Shown: piece by piece, positions 9,222 to 18,740 of the stretch
How positions within the stretch are numbered: position 1 is the stretch's first letter
How the letters are laid out: the number at the start of each line of letters is the position of its first letter
Origin: Streptomyces sp. ISL-94
GTDB lineage: Bacteria > Actinomycetota > Actinomycetes > Streptomycetales > Streptomycetaceae
NCBI RefSeq assembly: GCF_018614075.1
Contig: NZ_JAGGOZ010000075.1
Span: 1 to 48,011 of the forward strand
DNA length: 48,011 nucleotides
Direction: 5' to 3'
The notes under the pieces: generated by a model
Told to the model about the DNA's origin: nothing
Databases searched by the model: none
The model's input: only the letters and a program-made list of their open reading frames with translations
Program-made: the position numbers and the translations under genes

Positions 9222-11101
9222 CGCCACTCCCCTTCCGCCGTGACCGGGGCCGGGCCCCGGTCCGGGTCCGGTGGACCTCCGCGGTGCTGCTGGCCGCGCT
9301 CGGCGCGGGCACGTTACGGGCCGGCCGCCGGCTCCGCGCGATCCCGGTGCTGCCGGTCGTCCCGCCCACGGCGGCCGGGGTGCCGCGGGCCGCCGGGTGG
9401 CGGCTGCTCACCGCCAGGGGGCTCGAGCCCGACGCGGCCACCTTCCTCGCCGCCTGCGCGTACGCCGAACGGGAGGGCCTGCGGGTGCTCGACCTGCTGC
9501 CCGGGGATCTGGCCGCCGAGCGGGCGCTGGGGCTGCTGCGCCTGGTCGATCCCGCCCGGTACCGGCAGGACCGGCTCGGCGAGGGGCGGGGGGCCGGCTT
9601 CGCGGTGCTCGTCGCCGACGAGGTGCTCGAACGGGCCGGGGTGGACCCGGGCGGACCACGCCCCGGTCCGGCGGAACTCCTGGCGCTCACCCGCCGTTTG
9701 AAGGAGTACGCGGCCGGGGCGGCGGGACTGGTCATCGCGCCGGCGCTGAGCTGCGGGCCGGAGGCGAAGGCCGCCGGGCCCGCGCGCGCCGCGGAGCTGC
9801 GGGCCCAGGGGCTGCCCCCGGGCGCGCTGGCCGCCGCGCAGTTGTCCGGGCTGGCGCTGCTCGCGGGGGTCGCCGTACGCCAGGGCCGGTGGGGGGCCGC
9901 CGCGGCCGGGCTGTACTGGCTCCAGCCGTACCTCGCCCTCGGCGGGCCCGGCTCCCCGCTGCGCCCCGCCGATCTGGCCCGGGCCACCGCGGCCCGGCCG
10001 GTTCGCTCCCTCGGCGCTGCCCTGCGTACGGCCGCGGCCGCCGACCGGACCCGGTCCGGCGGTCCGGAGGCCGGCCGGGCCGCCGCCTACCGGGCCGACC
10101 TGGCCGCCGGGACCGACCGGTTCTTCGAACCGCGCCGCCCGGACTGCCCGTGGTGCGGCTCCGACCGGCTGTCCGTCCGGGTCCGGATGCCCGACCAGCT
10201 CCAGGGCAAGCCGGGCCGGTTCACGCTGGAGCAGTGCGGGGACTGCGGGCATGTCTTCCAGAACCCCCGACTGACGCTGGACGGGCTGGAGTTCTACTAC
10301 CGGGACTTCTACGACGGGCGGGGCGGCGAGGGCGCGGGCACGGTCTTCGGCCGGCTCGGCGCCGCCTACCGGGGGCGCGCCGAGATGCTCCTGCCCCACG
10401 CCGACCCGGAGTCCTGGCTCGATGTCGGCACCGGGCATGGGCACTTCTGCAACGCGGCACGGGCCGTCTGGCCGCGGACCCGTTTCGACGGGCTCGACAT
10501 GGGCGACGGGGTCCGCGAGGCGGAACGGCGCGGCTGGGTCGAGACCGGATTCCAGGGCCAGTTCCCGGAATTCGCATCCAAGCTGGCGGGCCGGTACGAG
10601 GTGGTCAGCATGTACCACTACCTGGAGCACACCCGGGATCCCTTCGCCGAACTGGACACGGCGGCGGCCGTGCTCGCCCCCGGCGGGCACCTGGCCATCG
10701 AACTCCCCGACCCGGAGTCGCGGATGGCCCGGCTCCTCGGGCCGGCGTGGCTGCCGTGGTTCCAGCCGCAGCACCAGCACCTGATCCCGGCCGCGAACCT
10801 GCGCGAGGCGTTGGCCGACCGGGGGTTCACCGTCCTCGCGGAGGAGCACGGCCCGGCCCACCAGGGCAACGACTTCTTCGGCGCGGTGGCCCTGACGGCG
10901 ACCCGCCTGGCCCCGGACCCGGACCGCCCCTGGGGCCCCCCGCCCACCCCCCGCACCCGCGCCCTCACCGCCGCGGTACGCGCATCCACCCTCCCCCTGT
11001 TCGCCGGCGCAGCGATCCTGGACGCCCTCCGCACAGCGGCAGCCCACCACACAGACGGCGGCAACGCCTACCGCCTCCTGGCCCGCAAGGCCCCCCGATG
11101 A
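9218..11101 (+). CDS. Two-part protein: unrecognised N-terminal domain fused to a class I SAM methyltransferase
   Basis: The product has 627 residues. Residues about 1-300 begin with a hydrophobic segment (LLAALGAGTL) and form an Ala/Leu-rich domain that I do not recognise. Two Cys pairs follow, CPWCGS near 309 and CGDCGHVF near 340, which look like a zinc-binding four-Cys site of the kind found at the start of some tailoring methyltransferases. The class I SAM domain has motif I WLDVGTGHGHFC (about 400-411), a DMGDG acidic loop and a post-motif FFGAVALTA. The C-terminus resembles Methyltransf_23-type proteins. Start ATG overlaps the glycosyltransferase stop. It probably methylates a sugar or the aglycone. 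A 95-bp part of this gene is present inverted at the start of the next gene. Confidence 0.78.
   Translation: MTPLPFRRDRGRAPVRVRWTSAVLLAALGAGTLRAGRRLRAIPVLPVVPPTAAGVPRAAGWRLLTARGLEPDAATFLAACAYAEREGLRVLDLLPGDLAAERALGLLRLVDPARYRQDRLGEGRGAGFAVLVADEVLERAGVDPGGPRPGPAELLALTRRLKEYAAGAAGLVIAPALSCGPEAKAAGPARAAELRAQGLPPGALAAAQLSGLALLAGVAVRQGRWGAAAAGLYWLQPYLALGGPGSPLRPADLARATAARPVRSLGAALRTAAAADRTRSGGPEAGRAAAYRADLAAGTDRFFEPRRPDCPWCGSDRLSVRVRMPDQLQGKPGRFTLEQCGDCGHVFQNPRLTLDGLEFYYRDFYDGRGGEGAGTVFGRLGAAYRGRAEMLLPHADPESWLDVGTGHGHFCNAARAVWPRTRFDGLDMGDGVREAERRGWVETGFQGQFPEFASKLAGRYEVVSMYHYLEHTRDPFAELDTAAAVLAPGGHLAIELPDPESRMARLLGPAWLPWFQPQHQHLIPAANLREALADRGFTVLAEEHGPAHQGNDFFGAVALTATRLAPDPDRPWGPPPTPRTRALTAAVRASTLPLFAGAAILDALRTAAAHHTDGGNAYRLLARKAPR
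10446..10540 (+). repeat. Left arm of a 95-bp inverted duplication (inside the methyltransferase domain)
   Basis: This segment, encoding the methyltransferase stretch from the CNAARAVWP region to RRGW, matches the reverse complement of 11134-11228. By hand alignment about 85 of 95 positions agree without gaps. Confidence 0.85.
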
Positions 11102-12570
11102 CCCCCGCCCCGGACCCGTCCACCCGGGCCCCACACCCACCCGCGCCTCTCCGCGTCGCGGACCCCGTCACCCATGTCGAGCGCGTCGAACCGGGTCCGC
11201 GGCCAGAGGGCCCGTACCGCGTTGCAGACACCGCCCACCCCACCGGCCCAGCCAAGCCGGACACCCACCCCGTCAAAGCCGACCCGGCCGACCCCGCCGC
11301 AGGCGACCCCGCCGCGAACGCCCCAGCCGCAGACGGACCGGCCGTACGCCTGACCATGACCGAAGCGGCCATCCCCGCCGAAGGCGGACCGGCCCGAGGC
11401 AACCCTGCCAGGAACGCCCCCGCCGGAGACGACCCGGCCGCAGGCCGACCGGACCGAAGGGCCACACGCCGAGCGGCCGACCCCGCCACAGGCGGACCGG
11501 CGCAGGGCAACGCCGCCAGGAACGCCCCCGCCGGAGACGACCCCGCCGGAGACGCCCCGGCCGGAGGCGGGCCGGCCGGAGGGAGACTGTCCGGAGACGG
11601 GCTGTCCGGAGATGGGCTGGCCGGAGGCGGGCCGGGCCGCGGGGCCACCACCGGAACAGCCGACCTCGCCGGAGGCGACCTGGCTCGGAGGGCTACCGCC
11701 GATCCCCTCTTCCGGCTCGTCGCCTACGCCCTCGAGGCCGCGCACGGGCGGCCCCCGGCCGCCGTGTGGAGCGCCCCCTACACCTTCCACCTCGGCTCGC
11801 CCGGGCTCGTCGCCGCCGCCGGGTGGCCCACGGCCGCCGCCGCGGCACCCCGTGCCGACGGCATGGTGCGGCTCAGCTCCCTGTCCCACCCCGCCGACAG
11901 CTGCGATCTACCGCTGACCCTGTCCGGGCCGCCGCCCGCCGCCCCCGCCTGGGCCGCCCGCCCGTACGCCGTGCTGCGCGCCATGGCCCGGGCCGGCTAC
12001 GGCCGCGGCGGGACCGATCTGCACGTGCAGGGCTCGCTCACGGCCGCCGCCGGGCTGGCCACCGCGGAACCGGCCGACTGCGCGGTGGCGCTGGCCGTGG
12101 CCGACGCCCACACACCGCCGGCGGGCGGGCCGCCGGACCGCGCCCACCTGGCCCGGCTGCTCGCCGAAGCCGTGCCGGACGGCGACGACACCCTGCGCCG
12201 GGCGGCGCTCTTCGCCCGGCCCGGCACGGCGCTCCTGCTCGCCGCGGAGCCCCCACCGCACCGGTACGTCACCTTCGACCCGGCCGCCTCGGGCGCACGG
12301 CTGGTGCTCGTCGCCGTGCGCGGCGAACCGGCCGACCGGCCGGCCGACCTGGCCCGGGCCGTGGCCTGCGCGCGCCGCGCGGGGGCCCTGAGCGCCTGGC
12401 CGCCCGGCCCGGCCGCCGCACGGCCGGGGCGGAGCGTGCTGGTGCTGCTGCCCGAGGCCCGACTGGCGGCGGTGCGGGCCGCGGTCGGGGAGGACTTCCG
12501 CGGCCGGGCGCGGCCCGTACCGCGGTTCCTGAACATCGCCGTGGCCGGTGCGGCCCGGCGCGAGGAATGA
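11098..12570 (+). CDS. Degenerate GHMP-kinase/galactokinase-like protein with repetitive N-terminus
   Basis: The product has 490 residues. The first 200 or so are low complexity (Ala, Gly, Asp, Pro), with two near-identical copies of a block containing ARNAPAGDDPA. The remaining 290 residues follow the galactokinase layout: an N-terminal SAPYTFHLGSPG in place of the sugar-binding GEH motif, then a segment in the position of the GHMP glycine-serine loop reading GSLTAAAGLATAEPADCAVALAVAD, and a C-terminal strand RFLNIAVAGAARR like the GHMP end. The serine-rich P-loop expected in active kinases (GLSSSAA) is replaced by GLATAEP, so phosphotransfer is doubtful. It overlaps the methyltransferase gene by ATGA. 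It may be a binding or scaffold protein for a sugar step. Family assignment is moderate. Confidence 0.6.
   Translation: MTPAPDPSTRAPHPPAPLRVADPVTHVERVEPGPRPEGPYRVADTAHPTGPAKPDTHPVKADPADPAAGDPAANAPAADGPAVRLTMTEAAIPAEGGPARGNPARNAPAGDDPAAGRPDRRATRRAADPATGGPAQGNAARNAPAGDDPAGDAPAGGGPAGGRLSGDGLSGDGLAGGGPGRGATTGTADLAGGDLARRATADPLFRLVAYALEAAHGRPPAAVWSAPYTFHLGSPGLVAAAGWPTAAAAAPRADGMVRLSSLSHPADSCDLPLTLSGPPPAAPAWAARPYAVLRAMARAGYGRGGTDLHVQGSLTAAAGLATAEPADCAVALAVADAHTPPAGGPPDRAHLARLLAEAVPDGDDTLRRAALFARPGTALLLAAEPPPHRYVTFDPAASGARLVLVAVRGEPADRPADLARAVACARRAGALSAWPPGPAAARPGRSVLVLLPEARLAAVRAAVGEDFRGRARPVPRFLNIAVAGAARREE
11134..11228 (-). repeat. Right arm of the 95-bp inverted duplication (start of the GHMP-like gene)
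   Basis: Read on the minus strand this segment encodes LWPRTRFDALDMGDGVR, nearly the same as the methyltransferase protein encoded on the plus strand at 10446-10540. On the plus strand it is used as coding sequence for residues about 13-44 of the GHMP-like protein. Confidence 0.85.
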
Positions 12571-12591
12571 CACGAGAAGGAGGAACCACCC

Positions 12592-13896
<1,305 letters not shown>

Positions 13897-13911
13897 GGGA
13901 GGGAGGCATCC

Positions 13912-15156
13912 GTGTACCTGTCGACCAGCCGGGCCGCCGACACGGCCCGGGGGCAGCGCACCCCGGCCCCGAGAGGCCCGCTGCGGGCCGTCCCCGCCGC
14001 CGTGTTCGCGCTCGGCCTGGTCAGTCTGGTCACGGATGTCTCGGCCGAGATGGTCAGCTCCGTCCTGCCTCTGTACCTGATGGCCGGACTCGGCATGTCC
14101 CCGCTCGCGTTCGGCGCCCTGGACGGGCTCCACCAGGGCGCCACCGCGCTGCTGCGCCTCGCGGGCGGCCGGATCGCGGACCGCACCCGCCGCCGCAAGC
14201 TGGTGGCGGGCGCCGGCTACGCGCTCTCCGCCGCCTGCAAGGCTGCCCTGCTCGCCGCCACCACCCCCTGGTCGGTGGCGGCGGTACTCGCCGCCGACCG
14301 GACGGGCAAGGGCCTGCGCACCGCCCCGCGCGACGCGCTGATCTCGCTGTCCTGCCCGCCGGAGGAACAGGGCCGCGCCTTCGGGGTGCACCGCGCCCTG
14401 GACACCGCGGGCGCGCTGCTGGGCCCGCTGGCCGCGTTCGGAGTGCTGTGGGTGGCGGTGGACGGATACGAGGCCGTCTTCGCCGTGAGCTGCTGCGTCG
14501 CGGTGCTGGGCGTGGTGGTGCTGGCCCTGTTCGTACGGGAGGCCCCCGCGCCCGCCACCCGCACCGCCCTTCCCCCCGTACGCACCCTCGTACGGATCCC
14601 CGGCCTGCGCCGCCTCTGCGCGACCGCTGCCGCACTGGGCCTGTTCACCGTCGGCGACGCGTTCCTCTACCTCCTGCTCCAGCGCCGGCTCGACCTGCCG
14701 GCCGCGGACTTTCCGCTGCTGCCCGTCGGTACGGCGGCCGTGTTCCTGCCGGCCGCGCTGCCCCTGGGGCGGTTCGCCGACCGGCTGGGCCGGCGCCGGG
14801 TGTTCCTCGCCGGGCACGTGCCGCTGCTCGGCGCCTGCCTGCTGCTCCTGGCTCCGGTACCGGCCGGTGCTCCGCTCGTCCTCGGCGTGCTCGCCCTCCT
14901 CGGCCTGTTCTACGCGGCCACCGACGGGGTCCTGATGGCCGCCGCCGGACCGCTGCTCCCGGCCGAACTGCGCACCACCGGGCTCGCGGTGCTCCAGACC
15001 GCGCAGGCCCTGGCCCGGTTCGCGGGCTCCCTCCTCTTCGGGGCCGCCTGGACCCTGTGGGGGCCGGACACCGCCCTGGGGGCCGCGGCGGGCGCACTGG
15101 CCGCCGTCCTGGCCGCCGTCTGCCTGCTCGGGAGAAGGCGGGAGCAGCGGGACTGA
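13912..15156 (+). CDS. MFS transporter
   Basis: This 414-residue membrane protein starts with a GTG behind a GAGGGAGGG ribosome binding site. It shows about twelve hydrophobic segments, with LVSLVTDVSAEMVSSVLPLY in the first helix region and the loop 2-3 signature GGRIADRTRRRKLV, which places it in the major facilitator superfamily. It ends with a short basic tail. It follows the secreted phosphoesterase by 15 nt and could be cotranscribed. An export role for the polyketide product is possible from position, but its closest look-alikes are uncharacterised permeases, so the substrate is not known. Confidence 0.88.
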   Translation: MYLSTSRAADTARGQRTPAPRGPLRAVPAAVFALGLVSLVTDVSAEMVSSVLPLYLMAGLGMSPLAFGALDGLHQGATALLRLAGGRIADRTRRRKLVAGAGYALSAACKAALLAATTPWSVAAVLAADRTGKGLRTAPRDALISLSCPPEEQGRAFGVHRALDTAGALLGPLAAFGVLWVAVDGYEAVFAVSCCVAVLGVVVLALFVREAPAPATRTALPPVRTLVRIPGLRRLCATAAALGLFTVGDAFLYLLLQRRLDLPAADFPLLPVGTAAVFLPAALPLGRFADRLGRRRVFLAGHVPLLGACLLLLAPVPAGAPLVLGVLALLGLFYAATDGVLMAAAGPLLPAELRTTGLAVLQTAQALARFAGSLLFGAAWTLWGPDTALGAAAGALAAVLAAVCLLGRRREQRD

Positions 15157-15194
15157 AAAAGGCGTCGATCCGGCCGCCCGGGCCCGGCCGGACG

Positions 15195-15200
15195 TAGGCT
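15195..15200 (+). promoter_or_regulatory. Candidate -10 hexamer TAGGCT of a leaderless promoter
   Basis: TAGGCT ends 6 nt before the ATG of the SDR gene, with no Shine-Dalgarno sequence between, as in leaderless streptomycete promoters. No clear -35 box is seen. Confidence 0.4.
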
Positions 15201-15206
15201 CGCCGC

Positions 15207-16121
15207 ATGTCTGGAACTCTTGAGGGCAAGGTCGCCCTGGTCGCGGGCGGCACGCGGGGAGCGGGCCGGGGCATCGCCGTCCAACTGGGCGCGCAGGGCG
15301 CGACGGTGTACGTGTCGGGCCGCAGCACGCGGGGCCGGCGTTCGGAGTACGACAGGCCCGAGACGGTCGAGGAGACCACCGAGCTGGTCACGGCGGCGGG
15401 CGGCGTGGGGATCCCCGCGGTCGCCGACCACCTGGTGCCGGCCGAGGTCGAGGCGCTGGTGCGGCGGATCGACACGGAGCAGGGGCGCCTGGACGTCCTC
15501 GTCAACGACATCTGGGGCGGGGAGCTGCTCTTCGAGTGGGAGAGCACGGTCTGGGAGCACGACCTGGACAAGGGGCTGCGACTGCTGCGCCTGGCGGTGG
15601 AGACGCACGCCGTCACCAGCCATTTCGCGGTGCCGCTGCTGCTGCGCGAGCCGGGCGGCCTGGTGGTGGAGATGACGGACGGCACCGCCGAGTACAACGC
15701 GACGCGCTACCGGGTGTCGTTCTTCTACGACATCGCCAAGTCCTCGGTCCTGCGGATGGCGTTCGCCCTGGGCCACGAGCTCGGGCCGCGCGGGGCCACG
15801 GCGGTGGCGCTGACCCCGGGCTGGCTGCGCTCGGAGATGATGCTCGACGCCTTCGGCGTGACGGAGGCGAACTGGCGCGACGCGCTGGCCAAGGTCCCCC
15901 ACTTCGGCATCTCCGAGACCCCGTCGTACGTGGGCCGCGCGGTGGCGGCGCTCGCCGCGGACCCGGAGGTGGCGCGCTGGAACGGGCAGTCCCTCTCCAG
16001 CGGCCAACTCGCCGGGGTCTACGGCTTCACGGACCTCGACGGCAGCCGACCGGACGCGTGGCGCTACATGGTCGAGGTCCAGGACCCCGGCCTTCCCGCC
16101 GACGCGACCGGCTACCGCTGA
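15207..16121 (+). CDS. Short-chain dehydrogenase/reductase
   Basis: This 304-residue SDR has the cofactor motif AGGTRGAGRGIA at the N-terminus and an RS at the end of strand 2 (SGRSTRG), which suggests NADP(H). The active site is YDIAK, with the serine position replaced in the upstream ...EMTDGTAEYNATRY segment. Sequence such as DVLVNDIWGG instead of the usual NNAG resembles the DHRS1-like group. The C-terminus is longer than in classical SDRs by about 50 residues. Substrate unknown. The gene lies alone between the MFS gene and a convergent RDD gene. Confidence 0.88.
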   Translation: MSGTLEGKVALVAGGTRGAGRGIAVQLGAQGATVYVSGRSTRGRRSEYDRPETVEETTELVTAAGGVGIPAVADHLVPAEVEALVRRIDTEQGRLDVLVNDIWGGELLFEWESTVWEHDLDKGLRLLRLAVETHAVTSHFAVPLLLREPGGLVVEMTDGTAEYNATRYRVSFFYDIAKSSVLRMAFALGHELGPRGATAVALTPGWLRSEMMLDAFGVTEANWRDALAKVPHFGISETPSYVGRAVAALAADPEVARWNGQSLSSGQLAGVYGFTDLDGSRPDAWRYMVEVQDPGLPADATGYR

Positions 16122-16137
16122 GCCGTGCCGTCGGTTG

Positions 16138-16731
16138 TCAGCCCTTGTCGACCGTGATGACGACGGTGCCGCACACCTTGTCGGCGAAGGTCTGCTTCTT
16201 CTCGTCCCACAGCGGCCACAGCCAGCCGAGGTAGCAGGCGATGCTGTCGAGGAAGTGGGCCAGCCAGCGGACCAACGCCATGCCGAAGCCGAGCGTGGAG
16301 CCGTCGGACTCGCGGCGCACGCTGATACCGACGACCTTCTTGCCGGTCGTCTGGCCGGTCTTGCCTTGCAGGTAGATCTGGAAGAGGCCCATCGCGAAGG
16401 CGTACAGCATGCCGATGACGCCGAGGACCCCGGGCTCCTCCGGGTGGTCGCTGTTGGCCAGGTCGATGAAGCCCAGCGCGTACATCGGACCGGCGACGAT
16501 CAGGCCGTCAAGCAGGAGCGCACCCGCGCGCAGGCCCCAGTGGGCCAGCGGCGCCGGCCCCATGCCCGGCATGCCGGGCATACCCGGCGGGGGGTACGCG
16601 CCGTAGGGCGGCGGCGTCTGCTGGGGATGGCCGTACTGCGGGGGCACGCCCTGCGGCGCCTGCTGCGGGTAACCGGGCCGGCCCTGCGGGGGCTGCTGGC
16701 TGTACGGGTTGTTCGGGTCGCCGAAGCTCAT
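16138..16731 (-). CDS. RDD family membrane protein
   Basis: This 197-residue protein has a Pro/Gly/Gln/Tyr-rich cytoplasmic N-terminus (about 1-70) and a C-terminal RDD domain with three hydrophobic segments: LRAGALLLDGLIVAGP, VLGVIGMLYAFAMGLFQIYL and a third around LVRWLAHFLDSIACYLGWLWPLW. The KTGQTTGKKVVGI motif between helices 2 and 3 is characteristic. ATG 16731 is preferred to the upstream in-frame start because GGAGAG lies about 9 nt before it. Such proteins are membrane proteins of unclear transport role. The gene converges on the SDR gene with 16 nt between stops. Confidence 0.88.
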   Translation of the reverse strand: MSFGDPNNPYSQQPPQGRPGYPQQAPQGVPPQYGHPQQTPPPYGAYPPPGMPGMPGMGPAPLAHWGLRAGALLLDGLIVAGPMYALGFIDLANSDHPEEPGVLGVIGMLYAFAMGLFQIYLQGKTGQTTGKKVVGISVRRESDGSTLGFGMALVRWLAHFLDSIACYLGWLWPLWDEKKQTFADKVCGTVVITVDKG

Positions 16732-16981
16732 GGCGAAGTCTCTCCAGGGGAACGACAAAGGGGGACGAAGCGGAGTGGAGGCGCCGGTGTCCGGATCAGC
16801 GGTGTGCCGGTATGCCCCCGTGCGGCCGCGATCTTGCAGCCCTCATGGTGTTCGTATCACCGGCTTCTGTCCAATTCCGATTGACCGGGAATCGACGATC
16901 CGGGCCAACGAGGCTCCGGGCAAGCGCAATCCCGGCACCGGGAGGGGCGCCGCCGCCGCTCCGCTGTTACCGGTACGTGGC
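16732..16981. other. 250-bp intergenic region upstream of the RDD gene
   Basis: No coding sequence with a family match is seen. The region must hold the RDD gene promoter, but I see no convincing -10/-35 pair. Confidence 0.4.
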
Positions 16982-18058
16982 TCAGCCGCGGCCGGAGCCG
17001 CCGTCCGGCAGCCGGAGTTCCCGTTCCTCCCCGAGCGGGGTGAAGAACCGCTCCACATCCGCGTCGGACACGTCCGCCAGGGCCGGGGGCGACCAGCGCG
17101 GCCTGCGGTCCTTGTCGACGACCTGGGCCCGGATGCCCTCGACCAGATCGGGCGAGCGCAGCGCGTTGCAGGAGACCCGGAACTCCTGGGCCAGCACGCG
17201 CTCCAGCGAGCCGAGGCCCTCGGCGCGGCGCAGGGCGGCGAGGGTGACCTTGAGTGCGGTCGGGGACTTGGCCAGGATCGTCTCGGCGGCCTCCTTGGCG
17301 GCCGGCTCACCCTCGCCGAGCAGCCGGTCCACGATTTCCTCGACGGTGCCGGCCGCGTAGCAGCGGTCGATCCAGGGCCGCCCGTCCGCGAGTTCACCGG
17401 GCGGCGGCGTGGCGGCGTACCGCGGCAGCACCTCGTGGACGGGGGCCGACGCGAATGCGGCGGTCAGCTCCGGGAGCCGGGCGGCGGGGACGAAGTGGTC
17501 GGCGAGCCCGCACAGCAGCGCGTCGGCGGCCCCCACGGCGGTCCCGGTCAGGGCGAGATGGGTGCCGAGGCGGCCGGGGGCACGGCCGAGCAGCCAGGTC
17601 CCGCCGACGTCCGGGACGAAGCCGATGCCGGTCTCGGGCATGGCCACGCGGGAGCGCTCGGTGACGATGCGGACCCCGCCGTGGGCGGAGAGCCCGACGC
17701 CGCCGCCCATGACGATCCCGTCCATGAGGGCGACGTACGGCTTGGGGTAGCGGGCGATGCGGGCGTTGAGCCGGTACTCGTCGCGCCAGAAGCCGGCGGA
17801 GGCCGTGGTCCCGGCCTTGGCGTCGTCGTGGATCGCGCGGATGTCCCCGCCCGCGCACAGCCCGCGCTCGCCGGCGCCGCGGATCAGGACCTGCTGGACG
17901 GCGGGGTCGGCCTCCCAGGCGGTCAGGGCCCCGTCGATCCGCAGCACCATGGGGTGGGTGAGGGCGTTGAGGGCCTTGGGGCGGTTGAGGGTGACCACCC
18001 CGGTCCGGCCTTCGGTGTGGAGCAGGACGGTGTTCTCGTCTTCGGTCTTCACACGCAC
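16982..18058 (-). CDS. Enoyl-CoA hydratase/isomerase family protein, 3-hydroxyisobutyryl-CoA hydrolase type
   Basis: This 358-residue crotonase-fold enzyme has the oxyanion-hole motifs AGGDIRAIHDDA and IVMGGGVGLSAHG, and PETGIGFVPDVGGTWLLGR, which is the signature of 3-hydroxyisobutyryl-CoA hydrolases of valine breakdown. The length of about 350 with the extra C-terminal helical region (WIDRCY and onwards) fits that subgroup rather than plain enoyl-CoA hydratases (about 260). GTG 18058 is chosen because GGAG lies 6 nt upstream; a second GTG two codons later is possible. The gene is transcribed away from the RibD-like gene. Confidence 0.85.
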   Translation of the reverse strand: MRVKTEDENTVLLHTEGRTGVVTLNRPKALNALTHPMVLRIDGALTAWEADPAVQQVLIRGAGERGLCAGGDIRAIHDDAKAGTTASAGFWRDEYRLNARIARYPKPYVALMDGIVMGGGVGLSAHGGVRIVTERSRVAMPETGIGFVPDVGGTWLLGRAPGRLGTHLALTGTAVGAADALLCGLADHFVPAARLPELTAAFASAPVHEVLPRYAATPPPGELADGRPWIDRCYAAGTVEEIVDRLLGEGEPAAKEAAETILAKSPTALKVTLAALRRAEGLGSLERVLAQEFRVSCNALRSPDLVEGIRAQVVDKDRRPRWSPPALADVSDADVERFFTPLGEERELRLPDGGSGRG

Positions 18059-18077
18059 CAGTATCTCCGCGCCCTGA

Positions 18078-18106
18078 ACCGCCCCGAGCCGCCCCGAGCC
18101 GCCCCC
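18078..18106. repeat. 10-bp tandem repeat CCGCCCCGAG in divergent intergenic region
   Basis: About two and a half copies of CCGCCCCGAG lie between the divergent hydrolase and reductase genes. May be simple slippage. Confidence 0.5.
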
Positions 18107-18150
18107 CGGACCGCCCCGTGCCGCTCCCGGCGCGGGGCGGTGCGCGGGCG

Positions 18151-18156
18151 TAGCCT
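18151..18156 (+). promoter_or_regulatory. Candidate -10 hexamer TAGCCT of a leaderless promoter
   Basis: TAGCCT lies 8 nt before the ATG of the reductase gene and there is no ribosome binding site between, as in leaderless transcripts. The -35 is not evident. Confidence 0.4.
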
Positions 18157-18164
18157 GGGCGACC

Positions 18165-18740
18165 ATGCGGAAGATCATCCTCATGATGTCGGTGTCCCTG
18201 GACGGATTCTTCGAAGGCCCGGAGCGGCAGATCGACTGGCACCTCGTCGACGACGAACTGCACCGGCACTTCAACGACGAGATCCGCGCGATGGGCGGTC
18301 TCCTGGAAGGCCGCGTGACGTACGAGCTGATGGCGGACTTCTGGCCGACCGCCGACGCCGATCCCGCGAACGCCGGGCCGGTCGCCGAGTTCGCCGGCAT
18401 CTGGCGCGACATCCCCAAGTACGTGTACTCGCGCACCCTTCAGCGGGCCGGCTGGAACACCACGATCGTCCGTGACGTCGTCCCGGAGGAGGTGGCCGCC
18501 CTCAAGGCGGCCCCGGGCGGTGACCTGGTCCTCGGCGGGCCCGATCTCGCTGCCGCCTTCCTGCGCCACGACCTGGTGGACGCCTACCGGATCTATGTGC
18601 ACCCGGTGCGGATCGGGCGCGGCAGACCGCTCTTCCAGCCCGTCGCCGGCGATCCGGATCCGGTGCCCGTGCCACTGCGCCTGGAGGGCACGCACACCTT
18701 CGGCAACGGCGTCGTACAGCTGCGCTACGAGCGTCCGTAG
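18165..18740 (+). CDS. Dihydrofolate reductase family / RibD C-terminal domain protein
   Basis: This 191-residue protein starts MRKIILMMSVSLDGFFEGPERQ, the DHFR-like first strand with the SLDGF motif of the RibD C-terminal superfamily. It continues with LLEGRVTYELMADFW and the NADPH-binding segment GGDLVLGGPDLAAAFLRHDLVDAYRIYVHPV. These proteins reduce small molecules with NADPH; the actual substrate of stand-alone actinobacterial members is usually unknown. The 3' end overlaps the convergent AraC-family gene by 16 nt. Confidence 0.88.
   Translation: MRKIILMMSVSLDGFFEGPERQIDWHLVDDELHRHFNDEIRAMGGLLEGRVTYELMADFWPTADADPANAGPVAEFAGIWRDIPKYVYSRTLQRAGWNTTIVRDVVPEEVAALKAAPGGDLVLGGPDLAAAFLRHDLVDAYRIYVHPVRIGRGRPLFQPVAGDPDPVPVPLRLEGTHTFGNGVVQLRYERP

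Noticed and set aside
9271..11097. The long upstream extension of the GHMP-like frame (open from 9271)
   Set aside because: The part before 11098 is a Gly/Arg-rich shadow of the methyltransferase gene. The ATGA overlap at 11098 is the natural start.
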